Part shown: positions 42,956-53,000 of the stretch, piece by piece
How the letters are laid out: each line of letters opens with the position of its first letter
Numbering within the stretch: the first letter of the stretch is position 1
Assembly (NCBI GenBank): GCA_046152935.1
Contig: JBJXGB010000222.1
Span: forward strand, 3,740-67,739
DNA length: 64,000 nucleotides
Direction: 5' to 3'
From: CAZMFZ01 sp046152935
Lineage (GTDB): Bacteria; Bacteroidota; Bacteroidia; Cytophagales; UBA9547
Program-made: the position numbers and the translations under genes
Notes under the pieces: model-generated
The model's input: only the letters and a program-made list of their open reading frames with translations
Databases searched by the model: none
Told to the model about the DNA's origin: nothing

Positions 42956-45010
42956 TTAACCTTGACCCAAAAATTTGCGCATAAACCACTCTGTGGCCAC
43001 TAGGCAGATCAAAACGAGAAGCAATATTTTGAAATTTATCACCTCTTCGTTGCTCTCTATTTGATAAACTTTATTGTTCGAGCCTAAGCCCTCAAAATCA
43101 ACTGCTAAATTTTTCATTTGCCTGAAATCGTAATGCTTTGCATTTGTTTTATTGGCTATATTTCTCAACAATTCAAAATCGGCAATTTTAGTGTTGCTTT
43201 CCAAATCGAGATCTTGAATGCTAAATTCTCCTTTTATGCTGAGTTCTTTGCCAGATAAAATGGTCTTGCAAGTGTAGGTGTACAGCCCAGCCTTCAAACC
43301 AGTAAGTTCGAAATTGGGATTGCTGACAGAATTGCTAAATTTGAAATTAAGTATTTTTTTGCTTTCGTCTTTTAAAGTGAGATCAAAGTTTTGGTCGAAA
43401 ATAGGCTGGTAAATATCGTTGTAAGTTTCTATTTTGAACACTACAGGTACGTTTTGCTCATATCTCTTCTCGGTGGTATTGCATCTGAACTTCCTTTTGT
43501 CTGTCTTTTGGGCAAGTAAGGTGCTTACTTTCTTTATAAAATCATCAAATACAACCGTGTTTTTGTTTTCGGCAAACTCATTCATGCGCCATTGCCATAT
43601 TCCTTCGCCAAAAAACACGCCATATTTTTTGCCCTCCTCTACAAAGATGGCAAGCAATGGTTTTTCAGTTGCAATTGTACCCACTTTTTGTTTCAGAATA
43701 ATATTCCAGCCCGATCCAAGATTGTATTCGCCAAAAGGCACCACCAGAGGCGGGCTTTTATCTAAAAACGAAGCCAAACCCTGATCGAAATTCAAACTGG
43801 TGTATGAAGGATTTAATATGGCCGAAACTTTGTCGAACTGGCCAGCGGGCGATAAAATTTTGACATTGGGAATTTGCAAGTTAGCCGTTTGCAAATTGGT
43901 ATTACTCCCCACTATATAAAGGATTGGTGTGTTGCTTTTTTCAAAAGAATTTAAAATTGCGTTGAACGAACCAGCGAGACCAGGCAACTGATAGGCTATT
44001 ATCAAATCGAAATTGTCGTTTTTAAACTGATTTATGCCTTCGATAAATGATTGAATTTCAACATTTTCTCCATTATTTAACGAAGACATAATCGCCTTGA
44101 TATCGGGATGAGGTGCAGCAGCCAAAAGTGCAATTTTTTGTTTGGCTTCGATCACGTCAAAATAAATGTCTTTTTGATTGTTTTTAATCGAAAATTCGCC
44201 TTTGATGGCATCGGCAACGATGGTGTAGTGCTTCAAACCTGCTTCATTTTCAATATTTTCAAAAGCCAAAGCGACTGAATATTCATCATTCACAATATTG
44301 ATAGTTTGCGTGTTTATCTTTTTTTTCTCAGCATAAATAGAAACCGAAGCCCTTTTTCCCTTCAAATTATATGCTTTGATCTCAATATTTATGGGGAATT
44401 TATTGCCTTTGCCCACAATATTGTTGAAAACACAATTTTTGACAACCAAATCTTTTGGCTTTGTGGTATCGCCAATGCCCACTGTAAATACTGGACAATT
44501 GAAAGTATTGAACAATGGAGAAGTGCCCTTATTTACAATCCCATCTGTAAAAAGTACAACGCCCTTTAAATCGCTAGATTCGAGGCTATTATCCACAAAA
44601 CTAAAAAGTGAAGATATATCAGTTTCGGCTTTGTCAAATTTCAAATCTTTGAGCAAAGTACCTGAAAATAAGCCATCTAAGGTGAAAATTTTAACATCAA
44701 ATCTGTCACCCAATTGGTCTCTAATCTTTTCAATATTGGCTATAAACACCTCTGAATTAGCTTCTAAGGCGTCTTTTACCGAGGTAGAATTGTCTAAGGC
44801 GATGACAAAAGTAGATTTTTCGGTAACGATACTCTTCGATTTGATAAATGGCGTGAGCAACATAAACACCATGATCGAAACGGTGAAAAAGCGAAGTGTC
44901 GCCATCGCAATATTGGTTCTGGTACTCCAAGACGATTGTTTATGATACAGTAAAAAAGCAAAAACGAAGCCCGAAAAAACAGAAATGGCAATGATAACAA
45001 ACGTATTCAA
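42956..45010 (-). CDS. Membrane protein with a von Willebrand A-like domain
   Basis: It is 684 residues. Two transmembrane helices are at residues about 4-22 and 35-55, and a third at the C-terminus (about 656-676). Between them is a vWA-like domain from about residue 68 (STFVIALDNSTSVKDALEAN, where DNSTS corresponds to the MIDAS DxSxS motif), then VVLFTDGIVNKGTSP. Past residue 210 lie beta-rich, Ig-like segments and a class I amidotransferase-like Rossmann region (DLIIAYQLPGLAGSF). This is a known architecture in Bacteroidota, often near MoxR genes. MoxR is 11 kb away here. Start at the first Met of a typical TM segment. Confidence 0.75.
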   Translation of the reverse strand: MNTFVIIAISVFSGFVFAFLLYHKQSSWSTRTNIAMATLRFFTVSIMVFMLLTPFIKSKSIVTEKSTFVIALDNSTSVKDALEANSEVFIANIEKIRDQLGDRFDVKIFTLDGLFSGTLLKDLKFDKAETDISSLFSFVDNSLESSDLKGVVLFTDGIVNKGTSPLFNTFNCPVFTVGIGDTTKPKDLVVKNCVFNNIVGKGNKFPINIEIKAYNLKGKRASVSIYAEKKKINTQTINIVNDEYSVALAFENIENEAGLKHYTIVADAIKGEFSIKNNQKDIYFDVIEAKQKIALLAAAPHPDIKAIMSSLNNGENVEIQSFIEGINQFKNDNFDLIIAYQLPGLAGSFNAILNSFEKSNTPILYIVGSNTNLQTANLQIPNVKILSPAGQFDKVSAILNPSYTSLNFDQGLASFLDKSPPLVVPFGEYNLGSGWNIILKQKVGTIATEKPLLAIFVEEGKKYGVFFGEGIWQWRMNEFAENKNTVVFDDFIKKVSTLLAQKTDKRKFRCNTTEKRYEQNVPVVFKIETYNDIYQPIFDQNFDLTLKDESKKILNFKFSNSVSNPNFELTGLKAGLYTYTCKTILSGKELSIKGEFSIQDLDLESNTKIADFELLRNIANKTNAKHYDFRQMKNLAVDFEGLGSNNKVYQIESNEEVINFKILLLVLICLVATEWFMRKFLGQG

Positions 45011-45615
45011 AAGCTGGATTTGATAAGATAATAATTACAATATTCGATAATTAAAGCTGCAAACACACAAGTTTGACATAAAAAATACCTGCAATTAAAA
45101 AGGGAGGAAAAAAACGAATATTATTTCGTCAAAAAAAACCAAATAATATATTGCCCCAAAGCAGCAACGAATTAAAAATAAAAATTTTATTGCTTATTAT
45201 TGTAATTATCAAAATTATATTCCAATTTTGACATATATATTAACACTATTCAGAACAATATTCTGAGACCAAACTAAATCTAAGCAAAAATGAAGCCTAG
45301 TTCTGCACCTTATTTTCTTGTGGGCATTTCAAAAAATCTCAATTCCACCCTAACCCTCCCCCACGGTGAGAGTTAGCGTTGGGTTTGTATAATAATTTTT
45401 GAGGTTTTTAGAGATACCCTTCCGAAAGTTTACGATCATTAAGGTATTTTTGTCGGCTTACTTATCGAGTTTCAAGTTCTACAACGAGTTGCGGTGGCAA
45501 CGCTTTCTTTTATGATCAAATCACATAAATGTAGCTAGACTAATTTACGTTACGTGTGATTTGACTTTTGTGGAATTATGTATACTTTTAGAACAACTAC
45601 ACTTAATTGATCTAC
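45011..45615. other. 605-base gap between the vWA gene and galK
   Basis: No gene is supported here. It is AT-rich at the left end. A hairpin CTAACCCTC / GAGAGTTAG (45350-45376, one mismatch, 9-base loop) lies in a C-rich patch of a kind found between genes in Bacteroidota. The galK promoter is at the right end (45560-45590). Confidence 0.5.
45560..45590 (+). promoter_or_regulatory. Promoter of galK
   Basis: TTTG at 45560-45563, exactly 19 bases, then TACTTTTA at 45583-45590 (one mismatch to TAnnTTTG). The expected start is about 20 bases before the galK ATG. Confidence 0.5.
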
Positions 45616-46800
45616 ATGACAGAGTTGCTACGATTAAAATTAGAAGTAAACGACAAATTTCAACAGCATTACAACAAGGCACCACAATTTGTGTCTGCGG
45701 CTCCAGGCCGAATCAACATTATTGGCGAACATACCGATTATAATTTTGGCCTGGCACTGCCCGCAGCCATCAATCGTTGGGTAATTATCAGCATGGCCTT
45801 TCGCGAAGACAGCGAGATACATATTCATTCAGAAAATTATGGCTCTCAGATGGTTTTTATTCCAAACAATCCATTTACAGAAACGGAAAGCTGGACCAAA
45901 TACATACACGGAGCACTTGATATATTTGCCAAAAAAGACAAACTCAATCGAGGCTTCGATGCCCTTATTTGGGGCAATGTGCCACTTGGGGCAGGTGTTT
46001 CATCGTCTGCTGCTATCGAAGTAGCGATGATGAATTTGCTACGAACGAGCTTCCAAGCTACTTTTGACGACATTACCCTGGTAAAAAACTGCCAAAAGAT
46101 CGAACATGAATATTTAAAAGTGAAATCAGGATTGTTGGATCAATACGCTTCACAATTCTCGAAAGAAGGCAAATTGATGGTGCTGGATTTTAAGTCGCTT
46201 ACCCACGAATATGTAGATGCCGACATGGGCGATTGGTGCTGGATATTGGCAAATACAAAAGTAAAAAGAGAGTTGGCCGGCAGTAAATATTCTGAAAGAG
46301 TAGTAGAAACGCAGATGGGGCTAAATCAATTGAGTAATACCAATACCCAGATTGAAGGTTTTAGAGATGTCACCGTCAATGATCTTGGATCGATTACCGA
46401 CCTTGTCAATAGAAAAAGACTGAAACATTTGGTGTACGAAAACATTCGTGTATACAATACAGCCCAAGCATTCAAACTGAAAGACATGGAAAAAATAGGC
46501 GAATTGCTACTCGAAAGCCATTATTCACTCAAAAACGACTATGAAGTAAGTTGCAAAGAATTAGACTTTTTAGTTGAAACGGGCAAAAAAGTGAAAGGCT
46601 GGGCCGGTGGACGAATGATGGGTGGTGGCTTTGGGGGCTGCACTATCAATTTGGTAAAAAAAGAGGCTATCGATTCCTTTTCTGAAACGATACTAAAGGA
46701 ATACAACTTGAAATTTGGAATTGAAGCTGAATTGTACATTTTTGATACTGCAGCTGGTGCAAAGTGCGATGTTTTGCAGCCATACGCTTCAAGGGTTTGA
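45616..46800 (+). CDS. galK: Galactokinase
   Basis: It phosphorylates galactose at C1 with ATP (Leloir pathway). It is 394 residues from the ATG at 45616; an in-frame TTG at 45607 is less likely. The signature GRINIIGEHTDYNFGLALPA, the ATP loop GAGVSSSAAIEVAMM, and GWAGGRMMGGGFGGCTINLV are all intact. Other gal genes (galT, galE, galM) are not in the window. Its stop codon is inside a palindrome (46791-46807). Confidence 0.95.
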   Translation: MTELLRLKLEVNDKFQQHYNKAPQFVSAAPGRINIIGEHTDYNFGLALPAAINRWVIISMAFREDSEIHIHSENYGSQMVFIPNNPFTETESWTKYIHGALDIFAKKDKLNRGFDALIWGNVPLGAGVSSSAAIEVAMMNLLRTSFQATFDDITLVKNCQKIEHEYLKVKSGLLDQYASQFSKEGKLMVLDFKSLTHEYVDADMGDWCWILANTKVKRELAGSKYSERVVETQMGLNQLSNTNTQIEGFRDVTVNDLGSITDLVNRKRLKHLVYENIRVYNTAQAFKLKDMEKIGELLLESHYSLKNDYEVSCKELDFLVETGKKVKGWAGGRMMGGGFGGCTINLVKKEAIDSFSETILKEYNLKFGIEAELYIFDTAAGAKCDVLQPYASRV

Positions 46801-46807
46801 AACCCTT
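46791..46807. repeat. Palindrome over the galK stop codon
   Basis: AAGGGTTT-G-AAACCCTT, an 8-base perfect inverted repeat. It includes the galK TGA. It has no T run, so it is a weak terminator candidate. Similar AAGGGTTTGAAACCCTT sequences occur between genes in Bacteroidota, so it may be a dispersed repeat. Confidence 0.5.
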
Positions 46808-46831
46808 AAACCGTTAGAGATGGCTAGCAAT

Positions 46832-47821
46832 TTATTGTGTCTCCAATATCTTGAAAAGTTCGTCTAATTTTGGTGTGAGAATGATTTCTGTTCTTCGATT
46901 TTTTTGGCGAATTTCAGCCGACTTGCCATCGACAATTGGTAAAAATTCTGCCTTTCCAGCAGGCGTTATTTTTTGAGGTTTTACGCCTTCGGCAATTAAT
47001 ATTCTGGTAATATCGGTAGCGCGCAGCACACTCAAATCCCAATTATCTCTAAAAGCTGCATTGGTATTTTTGGCTACAGGCACATCATCGGTATGGCCTT
47101 CGATCATCACATTTACTTCGGGCTGATTTTTCAAAACGCTTCCCAATTTACGCAGTGCTTCTTCGCCTTTTTTATCTACCGAAGTGCTACCAGAGCCGAA
47201 AAGAAGCTTTTCTGAGAGAGAAACATAAACCTTGCCATTTTTTACATTCACAGTAAGCCCATTGTCTTTAAATGAAAGCAGGGCATCGGTAACGCTATTT
47301 CTCAACGCCAAAACGGCACTGTCTTTTTGAGCCATTATTTGCTGCAAATCTTTTAATTTCGACTCTCGCTCTTTCAAATCTGTCAGCAATTTATCATTAG
47401 TCGACTTGGTGAGCATCAGCGATTTTTCCAAATCCAACAGTTGTTGCTCCTTTCTTGCCAAATTTGACGACATTTGGTTCGATTCGGCCGAATAATTGGC
47501 AAGCAAGTCTTTGTAATCTTTACGTAGTCTGTCGCCAGTGGCAGTTTGTTCTTCGAGCAGCTTTTGAATTCGAGAAATATTATCGGCTTTCAAAGTAGTA
47601 TCCAGCATCAATTCTTTTGCGATATTGTAGAGATTGACTATCTGTTCGGATTTAGTTTTGTTCAATGTTTTGTTGGCGTTCAAGCTATCTTGGCATTCAG
47701 AAAAATCGGCATCTAATCGCAGTTTTTTGGCAAGTAACTCATTGTGCTTTTTGCTTGAAACACAAGAACTGAAGACAATTACAAAGCCAAGAATGCCTGT
47801 TAATATTTTGATACTTTTCAT
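46832..47821 (-). CDS. OmpA/MotB-domain lipoprotein with coiled coil
   Basis: It is 329 residues. The lipobox is IVFSSC with Cys20, then a long charged coiled coil (about 25-175), and a C-terminal OmpA-like domain with VMIEGHTDDVPVAKNTNAAF and QKNRRTEIILTP, which binds peptidoglycan. It probably links the outer membrane to the wall. It is the last gene of a minus-strand operon gcvT-comB-this (gaps 12 and 14 bases), a mix of metabolism and envelope that is odd. Confidence 0.85.
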   Translation of the reverse strand: MKSIKILTGILGFVIVFSSCVSSKKHNELLAKKLRLDADFSECQDSLNANKTLNKTKSEQIVNLYNIAKELMLDTTLKADNISRIQKLLEEQTATGDRLRKDYKDLLANYSAESNQMSSNLARKEQQLLDLEKSLMLTKSTNDKLLTDLKERESKLKDLQQIMAQKDSAVLALRNSVTDALLSFKDNGLTVNVKNGKVYVSLSEKLLFGSGSTSVDKKGEEALRKLGSVLKNQPEVNVMIEGHTDDVPVAKNTNAAFRDNWDLSVLRATDITRILIAEGVKPQKITPAGKAEFLPIVDGKSAEIRQKNRRTEIILTPKLDELFKILETQ

Positions 47822-47835
47822 GTTGTTATTAAATG

Positions 47836-48552
47836 TTATCTATTAACGTTCAAAAGTTTGCCATTCGTATAAATTGGTAGCACATCATATTTGTCGCTTG
47901 TCATACAAAATTCTATATCTTTATGGATATTGAGTTTGGCAAGTCGTTTTGCATGGGTCGATTTTCTAGTCAAATCTATGATTTCATTTTTTGAAGATTG
48001 GTAAAGAACAAGAGAAGACAACGCTGCATCTTGGTCAATATCAAAACTTTCGGTCAATTTTTCGATCAAAGCACCTGCAAACAAAGTATCTTCAAGATTA
48101 AAATGTCCTTTCCACCCAGCACATAGTATAATACAGCTCTTGCCAGTTTCTAGCAAATAATTTGCAACACTAGAAATATTCAAAAAACTGCCCACTACGA
48201 TCGTATCTGCCTCGGTCGATTGTGTGATTGCCTGTGTACCATTGGTAGTAGTAATGGCAATCGTTTTGCCTTTCATGGCTTCATTCATGTAACTAAATGG
48301 CGAATTGTCAAGGTCAAAACCTTCCACTTTCATGCCATCTCGTTCGGCAGCGGCAAGCAAGCCAGAAATTTGTAAATCTCGGCATTCTTCAACTTCAGCA
48401 ACGGGAATAATACTTTCTACACCGTGTGCAAAAGCAGTTACCATACACGAAGTGGCTCTGAATATATCTGCCACTACTACAATTTTACCTTTCAATTCGT
48501 GCTGAAACAAAAAATGGGGACTAAAACAAACTTCAATATTAGGTATTGGCAT
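47836..48552 (-). CDS. comB: ComB-family 2-phosphosulfolactate phosphatase
   Basis: It is 238 residues with the ComB stretches GKIVVVADIFRATSCMVTAF, AITTTNGTQAITQSTEADT and SFLNISSVANYLLETGKS. In methanogens ComB dephosphorylates 2-phosphosulfolactate for coenzyme M. Bacteria with the family do not make coenzyme M; its product sulfolactate could be a sulfonate metabolite. The rest of the pathway (comA, comC) is not in the window. It lies between gcvT (12 bases) and the OmpA lipoprotein (14 bases), so co-transcription is likely. The substrate in this organism is not known. Confidence 0.85.
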   Translation of the reverse strand: MPIPNIEVCFSPHFLFQHELKGKIVVVADIFRATSCMVTAFAHGVESIIPVAEVEECRDLQISGLLAAAERDGMKVEGFDLDNSPFSYMNEAMKGKTIAITTTNGTQAITQSTEADTIVVGSFLNISSVANYLLETGKSCIILCAGWKGHFNLEDTLFAGALIEKLTESFDIDQDAALSSLVLYQSSKNEIIDLTRKSTHAKRLAKLNIHKDIEFCMTSDKYDVLPIYTNGKLLNVNR

Positions 48553-48564
48553 TGTTGTATGTAA

Positions 48565-49650
48565 TTATATAAATGGGAACTTTGTCACTAATGCCTTTAC
48601 CTTATTTTCTCTTATTCCAATAAAAATTTCTGTGCCAATTGTTGAAAATTCCTTTTTCACATATCCCAAACCTATTCCAACACCAAGAATGGGCGATTGT
48701 GTTCCAGATGTAACTTCTCCAATTTTTTCTTCTTGCGCGTTGAATATTTCGTAATGACTTCGAGGAATTCCTCTTTCTACCATCTTAAAACCCACGAGTT
48801 TTTTAGCTACACCAGTTTCCTTTTGTAATTTCAGCACCTCTGAATTAATGAAATTCTTTTCAAAACTTGTGATCCAACCTAAGCCAGCTTCAATTGGCGA
48901 GGTGGTGTCATCAATATCATTGCCGTACAGACAAAATCCCATTTCCAATCGCAGCGTATCTCGAGCTCCTAATCCGATTGGTTTGATGCCAAATTCTTTT
49001 CCTGCTTCCAAGATAGCATTCCACATTTCAACTGCGTTTTCATTTGGAATATACACTTCAAAGCCGCCAGCACCAGTGTAGCCAGTATTGGAGATCAAGA
49101 TGTCCTTAATGCCAGCCAATTCAATTTTATGGGCGAAGGTATAATACGACAAAGTCGCTAAATCGAAAGAAGTTAGCTTTTGCAATGCCAATGTTGCTTT
49201 GGGCCCTTGCACGGCAAATAAGCACAATCTATCAGATAAATTCTCTAATTCTGCCCCAAAACTGTTGTTTTTATTGATCCAATTCCAATCTTTCTCAATA
49301 TTTGAAGCATTTACCACCAAAAAATAAGCCTCGTTTGCGATACGATATACAAGAATATCATCTACAATTCCACCATTATCATTCGGCAAACACGAATATT
49401 GCACTTTTCCATCATGCAGTTTTGCTACATTATTGGATGTTACAAATTGTAATAAATCAAACGCTTTGGGCCCACTCACTAGAAATTCGCCCATGTGTGA
49501 TACATCAAAAATACCTACTGCATGTCGCACATTGTTGTGCTCATCGATATCAGATGAATACCTTACCGGCATTTCAAAACCCGCAAACGGCACAATTTTG
49601 GCACCCAATTGCGTATGTACTTGGTGTAGAGGAACTTGCTTTAAATTCAA
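48565..49650 (-). CDS. gcvT: Aminomethyltransferase (glycine cleavage T protein)
   Basis: It passes the aminomethyl group to tetrahydrofolate, releasing ammonia, in glycine breakdown. It is 361 residues. VGIFDVSHMGEFLVSGPKAF, NDNGGIVDDILVYR, NTGYTGAGGFEVYIPNE and KPIGLGARDTLRLEMGFCLY are all present; the catalytic Asp lies in the second of these. gcvH and gcvP are not adjacent. It is the first gene of the minus-strand operon with comB and the OmpA lipoprotein. Confidence 0.96.
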   Translation of the reverse strand: MNLKQVPLHQVHTQLGAKIVPFAGFEMPVRYSSDIDEHNNVRHAVGIFDVSHMGEFLVSGPKAFDLLQFVTSNNVAKLHDGKVQYSCLPNDNGGIVDDILVYRIANEAYFLVVNASNIEKDWNWINKNNSFGAELENLSDRLCLFAVQGPKATLALQKLTSFDLATLSYYTFAHKIELAGIKDILISNTGYTGAGGFEVYIPNENAVEMWNAILEAGKEFGIKPIGLGARDTLRLEMGFCLYGNDIDDTTSPIEAGLGWITSFEKNFINSEVLKLQKETGVAKKLVGFKMVERGIPRSHYEIFNAQEEKIGEVTSGTQSPILGVGIGLGYVKKEFSTIGTEIFIGIRENKVKALVTKFPFI

Positions 49651-49676
49651 TTTTAATTATATTATGTTCGTGAGGG

Positions 49677-49684
49677 CAAAAGTA
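49677..49684 (-). promoter_or_regulatory. -7 promoter box of the gcvT operon
   Basis: TACTTTTG followed by CCCTC on the minus strand matches TAnnTTTG exactly and lies 26 bases before the gcvT start. No clear -33 TTG at the usual distance. Confidence 0.45.
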
Positions 49685-49914
49685 TCATTTTTTAATGAAA
49701 GAGCCTCATTATTCTGTCACTTGAGCTAGCTCAGCACTTACTCGGCAAAAAACCAAACATCGATTCAAAAAGCACCGTGAACTCTCGCTGAAACAAAGAT
49801 GAGCACAAAACAAAAACAATAAAAAAAAGCCTCAATAAAAGTACACATTTGGCATTTATTACTAAACGAAAAGCGAGACAAAAATTTCGTAATATATTCA
49901 TTATCAATGTATTG

Positions 49915-49933
49915 TGTAACAATTACTGTTACA
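49915..49933. promoter_or_regulatory. Operator-like palindrome before the transporter-HEAT/TIR/STAND operon
   Basis: TGTAACA-ATTAC-TGTTACA is a perfect 7-base inverted repeat with a 5-base spacer. It resembles binding sites of CRP/FNR-type regulators. It lies about 115 bases before the first gene of the operon at 50048 and just before the weak -7-like box. The regulator is unknown. Confidence 0.45.
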
Positions 49934-50047
49934 AATATTCAACCTATCTGAGACAGCATAAAATAGCGTTTGTTTTTATTCTAAAAATAATTGCTTACAT
50001 TTAAAGCTTGTTGAATTTACAATAGGCAAAACCACCATACTAACACG

Positions 50048-53000
50048 ATGAATTCTATTTTAAAAAGAGTTCTTGAGATAGATGATAAAGAAGTAACCCC
50101 AGTATTGCTACTTCTGGCAAACTCATTTTTTATAGGGGTATTTATCGTGAGCTACGATGTCGCGGCAAACACGATTTTCCTCAACACGTTTGGTACCGAA
50201 TATTTAACACGTATTCCCATATTTTCCGGAGCTTTGGGCATGATTTCCACCTCAATTTTTGCATATTTTCAACGAAGATTGCCATTTACACGCCTCACTC
50301 TATATTGCTTTAGCATTATTACCATCATAGTAGCCGCACTTTTTTTTGGGCTAGAATTTTACGACAGTCGTGCTTTGAAATTCGTTTCCTATTTACTTTT
50401 AGGTCCAATCAATACCATTTTTATTCTGTGTTTTTATGGTACAGTTTCTCGTTCTTTCTCATTAAAAAGAGAGCGACACATGACAGGTACGGTAGATCAG
50501 GGCCAGATGATCGCTACTGCTATCGCCTATTTCACGATTCCACTCGTTTCAGGCATTGTAGTTGATATTACAAAATTTTTCATTGCCAGCGTCATTAGTG
50601 GATCGTTAGCATTCGTGTTCATGTTTATTTTTCTGGTAAAATATGGCATAAATGCCCAACTAGAACGCAGTATCACCCATAATCAACGAGCGAGCAACAC
50701 AGAATTGGCCGCCAGCCCTTACGTGCGGATGCTTGCTATGGTGTTTTTTGGCTCAGTACTGGCCACTATCTTTTTAGAGTATTCGTTCCTTACCGTAACA
50801 GTCGAAAAATACAAAGACCAAGATTCTTTGGCCAGTTTTTTGGGTATTTATGGTGGATTGGTGACGGTATTTAGTGTGATCTTACAGACTTTCGTGGCCG
50901 ATAGGGTCATAAAATTGTATGGGATGAAAATATCTTTGATTTTAATTCCTAGCATATTGGGGCTATTTGCCATCTTGGCATCTTTAATTGGCACGTTTTT
51001 TGGCTACACGGCCAACGATTCCAGTTTTATTCTCTTCTTTTTGTTTATGGCCATGAGCAAGTTATTTCTTCAATCGCTCAAGGAAGCATTTGAAGATCCT
51101 ATTGTTAAAAACTTGTTTATCCCACTCGATTCAAAAAAACGCTACGATATTCAAACCAAAATAGAAGGCTTTTTCAAAGAATTTTCTGGTTTCATTGCAG
51201 GTACACTTCTCACGATTGTCAGTTATTTCAGTTTTGTAAATTTAATTTTTTACTCATATTTCCTTGCTGCTATATGTGCATTCTATTTTTATGTAGTAAT
51301 AAGGCTGTTCGTTGAATATCGAAAAAACCTCACAGAAGCCTTGTTGAAGCAACAAGGCAAAGAAGCTGAAAGCGATAAGAAAGAATACGAAGTTACTGAT
51401 GTACTAATAAAAGAGTTGGAAACTGGCAATGTGAATACAATTATTTACACGCTCAAATTACTAGAAAAAATAGAGCCCATCATGGCTGAAGGTCGATTTA
51501 CAAAATACCTGAACGATCAAAACAAAGACCTGAGACAATATTCATTGCTTAGGCTTGAATCAAATAGAGCACTTAAAGCAATTGAAGAAATAACAAAACT
51601 AGAAGCCAGAGAAAACGACCCAGAAATAAAGTTGCTTGCCAGCAAAGCGCTAAAGGAATTAAACAACACCGACAGGGTAGAAATTGGTCATTTAATGACG
51701 TACACTTTGGTAAAATCAAAAAAGGTAGAAACTAGGATATATGCTGCGAGGCTCATTGCCAAAACTACAGAAGATGCTTATTTGCCCCAATTAATGCTTC
51801 TTTTGCGAGATTTGGACCCGAAAGTACGCTTTGCGGCCATGATATCTTCGGCACAAATGCAAAGAACAGAGACCTGGCCCATATTAATAGAATACCTATC
51901 TTCTTACACATTTTGCAATGTTTCGGCTGCCGCTCTCATTACCTTTGGCGAATTGGTATTGCCTGCACTTGAAGCAGCATTTTATAAAACCAATCAATCG
52001 GCTACTATTCAAGAAAAAATAGTGCAGATATATGGCAGAATTCAGGGCGATAAAGTGATCTCTCTGCTTTGGAATAAGATTGATTTTCCCGACAAAAAGA
52101 TAGTAAATAATGTTTTATTGTGTTTGAGTAGTTGCGGTTTTAGGCCAGAAGGCGATCGTATTGTGCGTATAAAACAGCAAATCGAGTCTGAAATTGGTAA
52201 TTCGGCTTGGAACATTGCAGCCCTTACCGAAATACCGCAAACTGAAGAAACCATATTGCTAAAACAAGCATTGGAAGAGGAGATAGCCTTTAATTTCGAG
52301 AACATTTATATGCTATTGGCTTTGATATACGATTCTCAAGCCATCAAATTAGTGAAAGACAATATTGAATCTGGCACCGTAGAGGGGTTGGTATATGCAA
52401 TAGAGCTAATCGATGTGTTTATGGCAGAGGAATTGAAACCTATATTTCTGCCATTGATAGAAGACATCTCGCAATCGGAGCGCACAGAAAGATTGCAAGG
52501 GAGCTTTCCAAGGCAAAAACTTGACAGCATTGAAGTGCTAAAACAAATCATCAACCGAGATTATAATAAAGTAAATAAATGGACCAAAGCCTGTGCCATG
52601 TATTGCTACGCAAATATGCAAGAATCTGAAATGTGCGATGATCTTACGGCCAATTTATTCAACCCCGACCCCTTATTAAGAGAAATATCTGCTTGGTCGA
52701 TCGTTAAGAAAGATTATTACAGCTACAAACAAAATTCGAATCGATTGGTAGAAAATATAAGAAAAGAGCTTGATTCACAATTTTTAAATGCCACCCATGA
52801 TGAAAACGAGCCTAGAAAACAATTGAGCAGAATTGAAAAAATATTTTTCCTAAAAGAGCTTCCGGCTTTTAAAAATGTTCCGGGTGTTATTTTGGTAGAG
52901 TTTGTAGAGCTAATTGAAGAGGTGATAATAAAAAAAGATGCGGTAATTCTGGATTTTGGCGCTACCGGACAGTCGCCACTTTATATTATTGTAAAGGGAA

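Larger units (their letters stand above)
49651..50047. other. Gap between gcvT and the transporter-HEAT operon
   Basis: It holds the gcvT promoter box, an AT-rich stretch, the palindrome at 49915-49933, and a weak -7-like box TACATTTA (49996-50003, plus strand) with TTTG at 49969-49972. No gene is supported; a 63-codon minus-strand frame (49731-49922) shows no family or sensible start. Confidence 0.5.

Noticed and set aside
45350..45376. Hairpin called as a terminator
   Set aside because: The stem has a mismatch and no T run on either strand, so it is recorded only as part of the gap.
49731..49922. 63-codon minus-strand open frame
   Set aside because: It is Leu/Phe-rich with no recognised family, and lies upstream of gcvT across its promoter region. 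It looks like AT-rich chance coding.
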